DNA of 64,000 bases, taken from NCBI RefSeq assembly GCF_000703085.1, contig NZ_JNLL01000001.1:1612001-1676000 (forward strand). Reading direction: 5' to 3'. This DNA is from Persephonella sp. KM09-Lau-8. Its GTDB lineage: Bacteria; Aquificota; Aquificia; Aquificales; Hydrogenothermaceae. The notes under the pieces are model-generated. The model was not told the origin of the DNA. It saw only the letters and a program-made list of their open reading frames with translations, and made no database searches. This document shows, in pieces, positions 37,183 to 46,291 of this stretch (position 1 is its first letter; every line of letters starts with the position of its first letter). Position numbers and translations under genes: made by a program.

Positions 37183-37212
37183 TTGTAGTATTATATTTTT
37201 AAATAATATAAT
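37183..37212 (+). promoter_or_regulatory. Promoter for the DegP-like gene
   Basis: TTGTAG, 18 bases, TATAAT, ending 15 bases before the GTG start. It overlaps the intergenic space between divergent glnE and the protease. Confidence 0.55.
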
Positions 37213-37227
37213 AGCTGAGGGAGTTAA

Positions 37228-38295
37228 GTGTATTATTTTTTAATATTAATCTCTCTTGTTTTCCTGTTTTCCTGTGAAAGTCAGCCTGAAAAAGAAATAA
37301 TAAAGAAAGAGAAAGTCCAAAAAGAAGATGTTGTAAAAACTTTACAGGAAAGGATATCAAATGTTATACAGAAGGCAACTCCCTCAATAGTTACAATACT
37401 CTCAAAATCAACAGAAAAGGAAACCCCTATAATTTTTAAATTTAATGAAGACATTCCTTCAATAGAAAATGAATCCCTTGGTTCAGGTTTTGTAATAAAA
37501 AAGGACTCCCAGTTTCTATACATAGTTACAAATAATCATGTTATAGAAAAGGCAAAAACAATAACAGTCCGGTTTCACAATGGATATAAAACAAAATCAA
37601 TCATTGCCGGTAAAGATGCAGAAAGTGATATAGCTGTATTGAAGGTGCAAATTGACCCTAAAATAGCAAATATTAAACCTTTAGAAATAGGAGATCCTTC
37701 TAAACTTAGAGTAGGTTATTTTGTTTTATCCGCAGGAAGTCCTTATAACGTGGGGCTTACATTTACACTAGGTATTGTTTCTGCTCTCCATAGAAATCTG
37801 GGAATTTCCGCTTATGAGAACTATATACAAACAGATGCTGCGATAAACCCTGGAGACTCTGGAGGACCTTTATTAGACCTTGACTGTAAAGTAGTCGGTA
37901 TGAATACGGCCATAATACAGGCCGGTCAGGGACTTGGATTTGCACTGCCAATAGATATGGTTATGGATATTGCAAATCAGCTTATAGCCTATGGAAAAGT
38001 CCAGAGAGGATGGATAGGGGTTATTACCGAAAAACTCTCCAATTATCAAAAGAAAAAACTCCATCTTAATTATGGCGTAAAAGTAATCAAAGTTTTCAAA
38101 GACTCCCCTGCATATAAGGCTGGTATTAAAGCTGGTGATATTATCCTTTCAGTTAACGGTAAAAAAATCAGAACTTCTGCCGAACTTAAAAATATAGTGC
38201 TCAGAGGAAAGATAGGAGAAACCCTTAATATAGTAGTGTTCCGGCAAGGAAAGAAATTAAATTTCAATCTCAAAATAGAAAAACTTGTTGATTAA
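37228..38295 (+). CDS. DegP/HtrA-like serine protease lipoprotein
   Basis: The 355-residue protein starts with GTG (GAGGGAG site upstream) and has a lipobox LFSC with C16, so it is predicted to be membrane anchored. The trypsin-like domain has the full triad H104 (TNNHVIEK), D134 (AESDIAVLKV) and S211 (INPGDSGGPLLD). One PDZ domain follows (about 265-345; SPAYKAGIKAGDIILSVNGK). DegP has two PDZ; this is closer to DegS in domain number, but DegS is not a lipoprotein. It probably degrades misfolded envelope proteins. A charged Lys/Glu linker (about 20-40) follows the lipid anchor. Confidence 0.9.
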   Translation: MYYFLILISLVFLFSCESQPEKEIIKKEKVQKEDVVKTLQERISNVIQKATPSIVTILSKSTEKETPIIFKFNEDIPSIENESLGSGFVIKKDSQFLYIVTNNHVIEKAKTITVRFHNGYKTKSIIAGKDAESDIAVLKVQIDPKIANIKPLEIGDPSKLRVGYFVLSAGSPYNVGLTFTLGIVSALHRNLGISAYENYIQTDAAINPGDSGGPLLDLDCKVVGMNTAIIQAGQGLGFALPIDMVMDIANQLIAYGKVQRGWIGVITEKLSNYQKKKLHLNYGVKVIKVFKDSPAYKAGIKAGDIILSVNGKKIRTSAELKNIVLRGKIGETLNIVVFRQGKKLNFNLKIEKLVD

Positions 38296-38348
38296 CAATA
38301 AAGGAATATAGTAAAATCTGCACCAATTAAAAGGGGAGTATTTAGAAT

Positions 38349-39206
38349 ATGAGAAAGTTTACCTATGAAGAGGGTATCACTTATTATCTGAAATCTATAT
38401 CTAAAATCCCCCTTTTAACCCCTGAAGAAGAAAAGGAAGTAGCACGCAGGGCAAAAGAGGGCGATAAAGAGGCTCTTGAAAAACTCATAAAATCAAATCT
38501 CAGGTTTGTTGTTAATGTGGCCAAGAATTACTCAGGATACGGAATTCCCTTTCAGGAGTTAATATCTGCTGGGAATATAGGTTTGATAGAAGCTGCCAAA
38601 AGATTTGACCCAGATAGAGGAGTCAGGTTTATATCCTATGCAATCTGGTGGATAAAGCAGTCTATACTTCAAACAATTCAAAACCAGAAAGATGTTATAA
38701 AAATTCCCCAGAAAACACAAAATCTTTCTATGAAAATAGATACAGCCTATCTGGAGTTGAAAGAAAAATTAAATAGAGAGCCAAAATACTCTGAGATAAA
38801 AAATTATTTAAAAGAAAAAGAGGATTTAGATGTTGATGAGGAAACAATAGAAAGCTATCTACTTATCAAAAGACATTCTGTATCACTTGACACCCCTGTT
38901 GATATGGAAGAGGGGACATTTTTTATTGATCTTGTATCAAAACATAGCACAAAAGATATTGAAGAGGATGTTGTTCAGGAGGCTATAGAAAAAGAGATAG
39001 ATTATATACTGTCCCATCTTAATGAGAGGGAAAGGTATATTATTATTCACAGGTTCGGCCTTCACGGAGAAGAGCCTAAAACTCTCAGGGAAATAGGGAA
39101 AGCCCTTGGTGTTTCAAGGGAAAGGGTCAGACAGATAGAAATTAGAACACTAAAAAAAATAAGAGCGCTTGCCACAAAAAGACATCTTAAGGACTTACTT
39201 AGCTAA
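38349..39206 (+). CDS. Sigma-70 family sigma factor (group 2, RpoS/SigA-like)
   Basis: The 285-residue protein has region 1.2 (YLKSISKIPLLTPEEEKEVARRAKEGD), region 2 (NLRFVVNVAKNYSGYGIPFQELISAGNIGLIEAAKRFDP and FISYAIWWIKQSIL), region 3 and region 4 with HTH (LREIGKALGVSRERVRQIEIRTLKKIR). It lacks region 1.1 and most of the length of a primary RpoD, so it is an alternative (group 2) sigma factor. Which genes it serves cannot be told. AAGGGGAG is upstream of ATG. The end overlaps a convergent small gene by 12 bases. Confidence 0.9.
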   Translation: MRKFTYEEGITYYLKSISKIPLLTPEEEKEVARRAKEGDKEALEKLIKSNLRFVVNVAKNYSGYGIPFQELISAGNIGLIEAAKRFDPDRGVRFISYAIWWIKQSILQTIQNQKDVIKIPQKTQNLSMKIDTAYLELKEKLNREPKYSEIKNYLKEKEDLDVDEETIESYLLIKRHSVSLDTPVDMEEGTFFIDLVSKHSTKDIEEDVVQEAIEKEIDYILSHLNERERYIIIHRFGLHGEEPKTLREIGKALGVSRERVRQIEIRTLKKIRALATKRHLKDLLS

Positions 39207-39368
39207 TTTTTTAGGTTTAAATTGAAGACATTCTTTACCGGAAGCCTTTTTGACCTCAATAGACGGTATTAATCTGCTTTTGAAACCAAAAGCTTTACAT
39301 CCGTATGGAAAATTTTTATCCCATGTTATATAAAAATACTCACATTTATGACAGTTTACCTTTTTCAT
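39195..39368 (-). CDS. 57-residue cysteine-motif protein
   Basis: This small protein has a possible zinc site: C6 and C9 (NCHKCEYFYITW), C24 and C47 (GKECLQF). The start at 39368 forms ATGA with the YqaA stop, so the two are coupled. An upstream ATG at 39383 is possible but unneeded. A similar compact Cys-x2-Cys...Cys...Cys protein is common as an unnamed family in thermophiles and Proteobacteria; its function is unknown. Confidence 0.7.
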   Translation of the reverse strand: MKKVNCHKCEYFYITWDKNFPYGCKAFGFKSRLIPSIEVKKASGKECLQFKPKKLAK

Positions 39369-39835
39369 AGGCTTCCAAGCCACTGCCCAAAAAATGCCAT
39401 AAATAAAAATCGTGGAAATCTTCCAATAAATGCAGCAAGTAAAAATCCCAGAACAGGCATTTCAAAAATTCCAGCCATCCAGCATATAACTTTAAAGGGT
39501 ATCGGCGTTATTCCAGCAATAATAACAGCCCATATTCCGTATTTTCTAAATAGGATTTCTCCTTTTTCATAATGTTTTTCACTCACAAATTTTTTGACTA
39601 TAGGCTCCCCTAAAAACTTTCCAAGAAAGTATCCAACTAAACCCCCAAGAACACTCCCAAAAGCCGCAATTAAGGCAGCATACACAGGAACAAGACCGAA
39701 AGCCGTTCCACCTGTTATAAAAGGATCGGGAGGAACAGGCTGTATAATACTTTCAGTAAAAGAAATGATAAAAATCCCTAAATATCCGTAGTCAGCAACA
39801 ACTTCTTCTGCCCACTGTTTTAAAGCTTCAAACAT
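39365..39835 (-). CDS. YqaA/DedA-family (VTT domain) membrane protein
   Basis: The 156-residue inner-membrane protein has the SNARE-associated/VTT fold. It shows DYGYLGIFIISFTESIIQPVPPDPFITGG, GSVLGGLVGYFLGKFLGEP and the conserved GITPIPFKVICWMAG (re-entrant loop). Members influence membrane lipid flipping (DedA) and other transport. The substrate is unknown. It overlaps the Uma2 gene by 8 bases. Confidence 0.88.
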   Translation of the reverse strand: MFEALKQWAEEVVADYGYLGIFIISFTESIIQPVPPDPFITGGTAFGLVPVYAALIAAFGSVLGGLVGYFLGKFLGEPIVKKFVSEKHYEKGEILFRKYGIWAVIIAGITPIPFKVICWMAGIFEMPVLGFLLAAFIGRFPRFLFMAFFGQWLGSL

Positions 39836-40421
39836 CCAGTATATCCTTTACTTTTATGTTTTTATTAAAAATAGAAATTTCCTTATCCATAGGAAATATT
39901 TGGACGTTTAAATATTCATCTTTGTAAGGCTTTGTATAAACTTCTATTTGATTTTGAATTAAATCGACTATCCATACCTGTTTTATTTCGTATTTAGCAT
40001 AAAGGGGCAATTTTATTTTTCTATCCTTTTCTAAAGTTGTATCAGAAACCTCTATTAATACTTCTATATATTTTGGTTTTGGATGTTGTTTTTCTTTTGC
40101 AAATTCTCTACTTACTATTGCCACATCAGGCTGAACTAAGTTTTCTTGTGATAAAAAAACTGGATTTTGAACACTTAAAATATATTTTGATTTCAAATTT
40201 GTTTCTTTTAATAAATCGCTAAGTATATCTACCAAATTGTTAACTACTATTGCATGTTTTAAACCAATAGGGCTCAATCTGATTACCTCTCCATATATAA
40301 GCTCAATTTTTTCTTCAGGGTTGAAAATTCCTGCTTCATACATTTTTTCCAAATCTTTAACCTTAAACCTATACTTAAAACTTTCTGGTTTTTTAGGTTT
40401 TTCTCTTAATTTTGTAGCCAT
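39828..40421 (-). CDS. Uma2-family (DUF820) protein, second copy
   Basis: The 197-residue protein is a paralogue of the one at 19323-19922, with MYEAGIFNPEEKIELIYGEVIRL, NLVQPDVAIVS, IEVLIEVSDTTLEKDRKIKLPLYAKYEIKQVWIVDL and VYTKPYKDEY. The P-D, E-V-S and R-K residues of the restriction-like site are present. The start region (about 15 Lys-rich residues) differs between the two. It is translationally linked to the YqaA gene. Confidence 0.85.
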   Translation of the reverse strand: MATKLREKPKKPESFKYRFKVKDLEKMYEAGIFNPEEKIELIYGEVIRLSPIGLKHAIVVNNLVDILSDLLKETNLKSKYILSVQNPVFLSQENLVQPDVAIVSREFAKEKQHPKPKYIEVLIEVSDTTLEKDRKIKLPLYAKYEIKQVWIVDLIQNQIEVYTKPYKDEYLNVQIFPMDKEISIFNKNIKVKDILDV

Positions 40422-40545
40422 TTTAAAACACCCTTTTACTGTTGTTTATCTATAATAATTCCAGATTTTTGTTTTGTCTAATTTATTGCATTTTATTGAA
40501 TAAAGTCTTACATTTTTGATAGGTAATACTGCTGGAGGATACAAT

Positions 40546-40788
40546 GTGTTTATAGCAAAGATTACAAAAAAAGGTCAGATTACTATCCCTGCAGAAATTC
40601 GTAGAAAACTAAAAACAAATATAGTAGAAATAGAAGAAAAAAATGGGGAAATAGTTATAAAACCCGTTAAAAATCTTGCTGGAATTTTACAAAAATATGC
40701 AAAAAAAAGAAAAAGTATTGATGAAATTTTAAAAGAAGAAAAAGAGGCTTTTGCAAATGCAGTTAAAGCAAAACACAGTAATTATTGA
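40546..40788 (+). CDS. AbrB/MazE-like antitoxin
   Basis: The 80-residue protein starts with GTG (GGAGGA 6 bases upstream) and carries the AbrB swapped-hairpin DNA-binding segment AKITKKGQITIPAEIRRKL followed by VEIEEKNGEIVIKPV. The rest is a Lys/Glu tail (KYAKKRKSIDEILKEEK...). It overlaps the PIN toxin gene by 32 bases. It probably neutralises that toxin and represses the operon. Confidence 0.85.
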   Translation: MFIAKITKKGQITIPAEIRRKLKTNIVEIEEKNGEIVIKPVKNLAGILQKYAKKRKSIDEILKEEKEAFANAVKAKHSNY

Positions 40789-41158
40789 TGCTAATATTGT
40801 CTTGAGATATTTACTGAAAGATGATGAAGATTTATTCAAACAAGCGAATAAAATTTTTGAAGAAATTTTTGCTGGTAAAAAGACGGTATATATATTGCAA
40901 TCTGTTATAGCTGAAATTGTATATGTTCTCAAAGGAGTTTACGATGTTGATAAAGAAGAAATAGCTGAAGTCCTAACAGAATTATTAAAAAGTAAAAATA
41001 TAAAAACTCAGGATAAACAAACCGTTATAGATGCCCTCAATTTATATGCAAACAAAAATTTAGATTTTGTGGATTGTTTAATCTGTGCTTATAGGGATAA
41101 CTATTCGGTTTTAACCTTTGATAAAAAATTAAATAAATGCATAAAAGAGAAGGGATAA
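40757..41158 (+). CDS. vapC: VapC-type PIN-domain toxin
   Basis: The PIN protein shows the family acid residues: VIIDANIVLRYLL (Asp), QSVIAEIVYVLKGVYDVD (Glu), LDFVDCLICAY (Asp) and VLTFDKKLNK (Asp). The ATG at 40757 (133 residues) has AGAGG 10 bases upstream and is preferred; a TTG at 40751 is an alternative. Predicted RNase, intact in contrast to the toxin at 18.6 kb. The 3' end is used as a hairpin terminator for tyrS on the other strand. Confidence 0.88.
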   Translation: MQLKQNTVIIDANIVLRYLLKDDEDLFKQANKIFEEIFAGKKTVYILQSVIAEIVYVLKGVYDVDKEEIAEVLTELLKSKNIKTQDKQTVIDALNLYANKNLDFVDCLICAYRDNYSVLTFDKKLNKCIKEKG

Positions 41159-41166
41159 TCCCCTTC
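41149..41166 (-). terminator. Terminator of tyrS inside the vapC tail
   Basis: GAAGGG/CCCTTC (6 bp, 6-base loop) begins 4 bases after the tyrS stop on the minus strand and is followed by TCTTTTATG. The arm bases include the stop codon of the convergent vapC. Confidence 0.6.
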
Positions 41167-41169
41167 CCT

Positions 41170-42414
41170 TTAAGCTTCTATTTTTATATTTTCTGGTTTT
41201 ATTCTGGCAAATTTTCTTTTTCCAACCTGCAATACAAATTCAGAGTTCAGGTCTATCTCTGCATAAGGGTCTGTTATTTTATTTCCATCTATTTTTACAG
41301 CTCCACCCTTAATTAGTCTTCTTGCTTCGGACTTTGAAGGTGCAAAGCCCACTTTATAAACAAGCTCGTATATTGGTATTTTCTTTTCTTCTGTTGCTAT
41401 TATTACTTCAGGTTCAGGCATTTCTTCAGGAAGTTCCCTTTTTGAGTGAACCCTTTCAAAATGTTCTTTTGCCCTGATAGCAGCATCTTCATCATGAAAT
41501 CTGGTTACTATATACATAGCAAGCTGTTTTTTAACTTCCATTGGGTGAAGAATGCCTGCTTCAACATCCTTTTTCATCTTTTCTATCTCTTCAACTGTAA
41601 GGTCTGTTAGCAGTTCCCAGTAATCCCACATAAGCTCATCTGGAATAGACATTATTTTCCCAAACATCTCCTCAGGTGGCTCTGTTATACCGATGTAGTT
41701 TCCGTAAGATTTGCTCATTTTTCTGACGCCGTCAGTTCCAACAAGGAGAGGAAGTAGAATTGCCACCTGTGGTTTTTCTATGCCGTATTCCTTTTGAATA
41801 TCTCTTCCAATTAGAAGGTTAAATCTCTGGTCTGAACCTCCAAGCTCAACATCTGCTTTTATTGCAACAGAGTCATAAGCCTGTAGGAGAGGATAAATAA
41901 ACTCATGTATTGCAATTGGTCTGTTTTCTTTAAATCTTTTTTTGAAATCGTCCCTTTCAAGCATTCTTGCAACAGTGTATTTTGCTGTGAGCCTGATAAG
42001 GTCTTCTGCTGTCATATCCCCCAGCCATTCACTGTTGAAAACAACCACAGTTTTTTCTGGGTCTAAAACCTTAAAAACCTGCTCTTTATACGTTTTTGCA
42101 TTTTCTAAAACCTGCTCTCTCGTTAAAGGTGGTCTTGTTTTGTCTCTTCCTGAAGGGTCACCTATCATTGCAGTAAAATCACCGATTATGAAATAAACAG
42201 TATGTCCAAGCTGCTGAAAAGTTCTAAGTTTTTGCAGTAGAACTGTATGCCCAAGATGCAGATCTGGTGCTGTAGGGTCAAAACCTGCCTTTACGATAAG
42301 AGGTCTTCCTTCTTTTAGTTTTTCAAGAAGTTCATCTTCGTTTATTATCTCAATAACACCTTTTTTTATTATTTTTAGCTGCTCTTCTGGGGATAAACCA
42401 TGAAATTCTATCAA
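41170..42414 (-). CDS. tyrS: Tyrosyl-tRNA synthetase
   Basis: The 414-residue class I synthetase charges tRNA-Tyr. It has the HIGH-type motif [14 protein letters not shown] and the KMSKS motif ([14 protein letters not shown]). The tyrosine pocket is [11 protein letters not shown], and a C-terminal S4-like RNA-binding domain follows ([19 protein letters not shown]). The form is the shorter TyrRS-Z/TyrRS-2 type. The terminator downstream ends transcription. Confidence 0.96.
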   Translation of the reverse strand: MIEFHGLSPEEQLKIIKKGVIEIINEDELLEKLKEGRPLIVKAGFDPTAPDLHLGHTVLLQKLRTFQQLGHTVYFIIGDFTAMIGDPSGRDKTRPPLTREQVLENAKTYKEQVFKVLDPEKTVVVFNSEWLGDMTAEDLIRLTAKYTVARMLERDDFKKRFKENRPIAIHEFIYPLLQAYDSVAIKADVELGGSDQRFNLLIGRDIQKEYGIEKPQVAILLPLLVGTDGVRKMSKSYGNYIGITEPPEEMFGKIMSIPDELMWDYWELLTDLTVEEIEKMKKDVEAGILHPMEVKKQLAMYIVTRFHDEDAAIRAKEHFERVHSKRELPEEMPEPEVIIATEEKKIPIYELVYKVGFAPSKSEARRLIKGGAVKIDGNKITDPYAEIDLNSEFVLQVGKRKFARIKPENIKIEA

Positions 42415-42460
42415 TCTAAAACTTCCTCCTGAATGTTATTTGTAAAACTATTATATCTGA

Positions 42461-45004
42461 TTGAGATTTCTTGTGGATTTTCTTGATTTAAAAATTCTCG
42501 TGAAATTTTATGTTAATATAAATGTTGTTAAATTATTAATTTTTAGCTCTGAATTTATGGATTTATTGAAGAGACAAAATTTCCGCTTATTAAAGTCTTT
42601 GCTCTCTGTTGGAAAGGTTGCTGTTTTTTTGTGGAAAAACGAGGAAGACTGGCCTGTCGAGTATGTATCTGAAAGTATAAAAAATTTAATTGGATATTCT
42701 GCAGAGGATTTTTTATCAGGTAAAGTTAGGTATGCAGATTTAATTCATCCTGATGATTTGGAAAGGGTAATTGATGAGGTAAAGAAATATTCCCGAGAGA
42801 AACCGCCTTACTGGATACATCAGCCCTATAGATTATTAAGAAAAGACAATTCTTATATATGGGTCTGGGATCAGACTATTCCTGTATTTGATAACAATGG
42901 AGAAGTCTCACATTACTTTGGGTATATCGTTGATATAACCCATGAGATTGAATATAGCAGATTTTACAAGTTTTTCAGTGAAATCAGTAAAACTTTTATT
43001 TTAGAAGAAGAATCCCAAAATATATTCAAAATCTTATGTCTTTCTCTAATAAGAAACTTTGATATAAAAACAGCTATTATCTCTAATAAAGATGGGGAAA
43101 TAATATTTTTATGCGAACAAAATGTAGAATGTGAACATTTAATAAGAGCTATCGTAAAAAGACCTGATTATCTAAAAAGTATATTAGAAAACAAAATATA
43201 TATAACATCTATAGGATCACAAAATAAGCTTAAATTGGTGGCATTACCGGTAGAAATACAGCCAGGAGAGACAGTAGTTATAAATTTAATAGGAGATACC
43301 TATGAATGGAATCTATACCAGAATAAAGGATTATTAACGAGACTACATGAAGACCTTAAAACAATACTTAGAGAAACTCAGGTTTTAAAACACAGTATTC
43401 TTTTAAGAAAAGCAATAGAAAATGCAGAAGAGTGGTTTATTATTACAGACTCAGAAGGAAATATCCTCTATGCCAATGAATTTATCTCAAAAATATCAGG
43501 GTATAGTTTAGAAGAAATAATAGGTAAAAACCCACGAATATTCAAATCTGGTCTTATGAACCCTAAAATATATGAGGAGTTGTGGAATACCATAAAAAAA
43601 GGTAAAACTTTTGAAACAATATTTATCAACCGTAAGAAAAATGGAGAGCTTTTTTACTTAGAAGCAAAAATAGTGCCTGTGAAACTGCCTGATGGGGAAG
43701 TTCGTTATATCTCACTTGCCAGAGATATAACAACTGAACATAAGTTACATGCAGAACTGGAAAAAATTAAACATTTTGATCCTTTGACAAACCTTTATAA
43801 TAAAGATTACTTTTTATCGGAAGTAAATCGAGCTCTTGAAAATATATCATCAGGAATCCTATTAACAATCGATATAAATGATTTTTCCTTTATAAACAAA
43901 AAATATGGTATCCAGTTTGGGGATTTATTACTTAAAGAAATTGCCGGTAGGCTAAAAGCCATACTTGATGAAACATTTATTATTAGCAGAACTGGAGGGG
44001 ATGAATTCAGTATTTTTATGCCTTTAAGTATTCAGGATAGTTTTCTTTTCATAATAGAGATAGAAGAGGTTCTAAAAAAACCATTCAGGATAGAATCAGA
44101 AAATATAAAACTTTTGTTTAATATGGGAATTACTGTTTATCCTACAGATGGAAAAACTGCAGAAGAACTTTATCAAAATGCGTTTTTAGCATTAAACAAG
44201 TCTTTACAAAATGGATTTGGATTAATCAGATTCTATGACAAGGAAATAGAAAAAGAAATAGCAAGCCAGTTAACCACCAAAGAACTAATAGAAGAAGCCA
44301 TAGAAAATAAGAATTTTATATTCTTCTATCAACCTTATTACAATGCGTGGGATATAAATGAAATAAAAGGTTATGAAGCTTTACTTAGAATAAAAGATTC
44401 CAAGGGAAATATGCACTATCCTTCAGAATTTATAGAGTTTTTAGAGAAAAGTCCTTACGCTGTAGATTTTAGAGACTGGGCTTTAAAAGAAGCAGTTAAA
44501 ACAATTAACAAAATTAAAAGGTCTGTAAGTATAAATTTAACAGCCCTGGATTTGAGAGACCAGAAGTTTTTATCAGATTTAATACGTTTTTCTTCTAAAT
44601 TGGAACCTGAGAGCCCTCTGGTTATAGAGATTACAGAAAGAATATTATTTGAAGATATAGAGTTTTCAAAAGCTATCCTGAAGGAAATCAAGTCTTTACC
44701 TAATATAAAAATAGCTATAGACGATTTTGGGACAGGGTATTCCTCTTTATCATATCTGATAGAGTTTATGCCAGATATTGTAAAATTGGATATCTCTTTT
44801 ATAAGACAGATAACTTACAATGAAAAAGTTCGCCTTCTGGTGAAGCATATTATTGAGATTGCAAAATCACTAAATATAAAAACAATAGCAGAAGGAATAG
44901 AGACACAGGAGCAGCTTAAAATACTAAGAGATTTCGGATGTGATTTTGTTCAGGGCTTTCTTTTATCAAGACCTTTACCTGCAGAAAAATTAAAACTCCC
45001 ATAA
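42461..45004 (+). CDS. PAS-PAS-GGDEF-EAL c-di-GMP enzyme
   Basis: The 847-residue protein (from TTG at 42461; the ATG at 42557 is an alternative start 32 residues later) has PAS 1 (about 52-165), a GAF-like or linker region (170-305), PAS 2 (about 315-430; AEEWFIITDSEGNILYANE), GGDEF (about 438-595; RTGGDEFSIF at 510-519) and EAL (about 605-845; YEALLRI with E639). GGDEF is intact; no RxxD inhibitory site precedes it. The EAL domain keeps INLTAL, EITERI, DDFGTGYSS, VKLDIS and AEGIETQEQ, so both synthesis and hydrolysis are possible. It is cytosolic, with no transmembrane segment, so the signal is soluble or internal. Confidence 0.9.
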   Translation: MRFLVDFLDLKILVKFYVNINVVKLLIFSSEFMDLLKRQNFRLLKSLLSVGKVAVFLWKNEEDWPVEYVSESIKNLIGYSAEDFLSGKVRYADLIHPDDLERVIDEVKKYSREKPPYWIHQPYRLLRKDNSYIWVWDQTIPVFDNNGEVSHYFGYIVDITHEIEYSRFYKFFSEISKTFILEEESQNIFKILCLSLIRNFDIKTAIISNKDGEIIFLCEQNVECEHLIRAIVKRPDYLKSILENKIYITSIGSQNKLKLVALPVEIQPGETVVINLIGDTYEWNLYQNKGLLTRLHEDLKTILRETQVLKHSILLRKAIENAEEWFIITDSEGNILYANEFISKISGYSLEEIIGKNPRIFKSGLMNPKIYEELWNTIKKGKTFETIFINRKKNGELFYLEAKIVPVKLPDGEVRYISLARDITTEHKLHAELEKIKHFDPLTNLYNKDYFLSEVNRALENISSGILLTIDINDFSFINKKYGIQFGDLLLKEIAGRLKAILDETFIISRTGGDEFSIFMPLSIQDSFLFIIEIEEVLKKPFRIESENIKLLFNMGITVYPTDGKTAEELYQNAFLALNKSLQNGFGLIRFYDKEIEKEIASQLTTKELIEEAIENKNFIFFYQPYYNAWDINEIKGYEALLRIKDSKGNMHYPSEFIEFLEKSPYAVDFRDWALKEAVKTINKIKRSVSINLTALDLRDQKFLSDLIRFSSKLEPESPLVIEITERILFEDIEFSKAILKEIKSLPNIKIAIDDFGTGYSSLSYLIEFMPDIVKLDISFIRQITYNEKVRLLVKHIIEIAKSLNIKTIAEGIETQEQLKILRDFGCDFVQGFLLSRPLPAEKLKLP

Positions 45005-45074
45005 TAGATATACCTTGATTTATAATTTAAAGAAAAATATTTAAAGAAAAATCTCAAGTATACCAGGAGAACAA

Positions 45075-46241
45075 ATGGCTGAAAATTTTATTGAAGAAGG
45101 AAATAAATATCTAATTGGGAATTACGCCAGATATCCGATTTCTTTTGTAAAAGGAGAAGGTGTTTATCTGTATGATACTCAGGGAAAAAAATACCTTGAT
45201 ATGCTTGCCGGTATAGCAGTTAATACCCTTGGTCATACAGACCCAGATTTGGCAGAAGCTATCTGTAATCAGGCTCAGCAGGTTATTCATGTATCAAATC
45301 TTTTTTATATACAGCCTCAAATAGATGTGGCAAAAACTCTTGTGGAAAATTCCTGTTTAGACAAAGCCTTTTTCTGCAATTCAGGTGCAGAAGCAAATGA
45401 AACAGCCATAAAACTTGTTAGAAAGTATTTTTATGATAAAGGAAGACCAGACAAATATGAAATAATAACATTTACAGGTGGATTTCATGGAAGGACAATA
45501 GGCTCATTGACAGCAACAGCCCAACCTAAGTATCACGAAGGATTTAAACCTCTGCTTCAGGGAATTAAATATGCCACTTTTAATGATATAGATAGTCTTA
45601 AATCTGCAATAACAGAGAACACAGCAGCAATAATGTTTGAACTGATACAGGGGGAAGGTGGTGTTAATCCAATAGATGAGCAGTTTTTACAGGCTATAAA
45701 AGAACTTGCAGAAAAACATCAGCTTTTAATTGTAATAGATGAAGTTCAGACAGGAATAGGTAGAACAGGAAAACTGTTTGCATACCAGCATTACGATATA
45801 TGCCCTGACATAATAACACTGGCAAAAGGCCTCGGTGGAGGAGTCCCAATAGGTGCAGTTCTTGCAAAAGAAGAAATAGCTGCTTCATTTACCCCAGGAA
45901 CACATGGTTCAACATTTGGAGGGAATTATCTGGCCACAGCGGCGGCAAAGGTTGTTTTAGATAAAGTATTACAAAAAGGATTTTTAGAAGAAGTTGAAGA
46001 AAAAGGAAAATATCTGAAAGAACTTATAAAAGGTATAGGTCTTGACCCACGGGGAAAAGGCCTTATGATAGGCTGTCCTCTTCCTTCTGAAAAAGATGCA
46101 TCCCAAATAGCAAAAAAATGCCTCGAAAATGGTCTTATTATAGGAACTGCTGGTGGAAATACTCTGCGATTTGTTCCACCGTTAATCATTACAAAACAAC
46201 AGATTGAAGAAGGAGTAAAAATACTAAAGGATTGTCTATAA
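45075..46241 (+). CDS. argD: Acetylornithine aminotransferase
   Basis: ArgD converts N-acetylglutamate semialdehyde to N-acetylornithine in arginine synthesis, with PLP and glutamate. The 388-residue class III aminotransferase shows CNSGAEANETAIKLVRKYF, GGFHGRTIGSLTAT, VIDEVQTGIGRTGKLFAY, the PLP Lys in ITLAKGLGGGVPIGAV and the C-terminal LRFVPPLIIT. AGGAGA is 5 bases before ATG. Related enzymes can also serve in lysine synthesis (DapC). Confidence 0.93.
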   Translation: MAENFIEEGNKYLIGNYARYPISFVKGEGVYLYDTQGKKYLDMLAGIAVNTLGHTDPDLAEAICNQAQQVIHVSNLFYIQPQIDVAKTLVENSCLDKAFFCNSGAEANETAIKLVRKYFYDKGRPDKYEIITFTGGFHGRTIGSLTATAQPKYHEGFKPLLQGIKYATFNDIDSLKSAITENTAAIMFELIQGEGGVNPIDEQFLQAIKELAEKHQLLIVIDEVQTGIGRTGKLFAYQHYDICPDIITLAKGLGGGVPIGAVLAKEEIAASFTPGTHGSTFGGNYLATAAAKVVLDKVLQKGFLEEVEEKGKYLKELIKGIGLDPRGKGLMIGCPLPSEKDASQIAKKCLENGLIIGTAGGNTLRFVPPLIITKQQIEEGVKILKDCL

Positions 46242-46291
46242 ACAATTTATAACTTAATATGTTAATTAGGACTAAATATTAAGGGGAGTAT

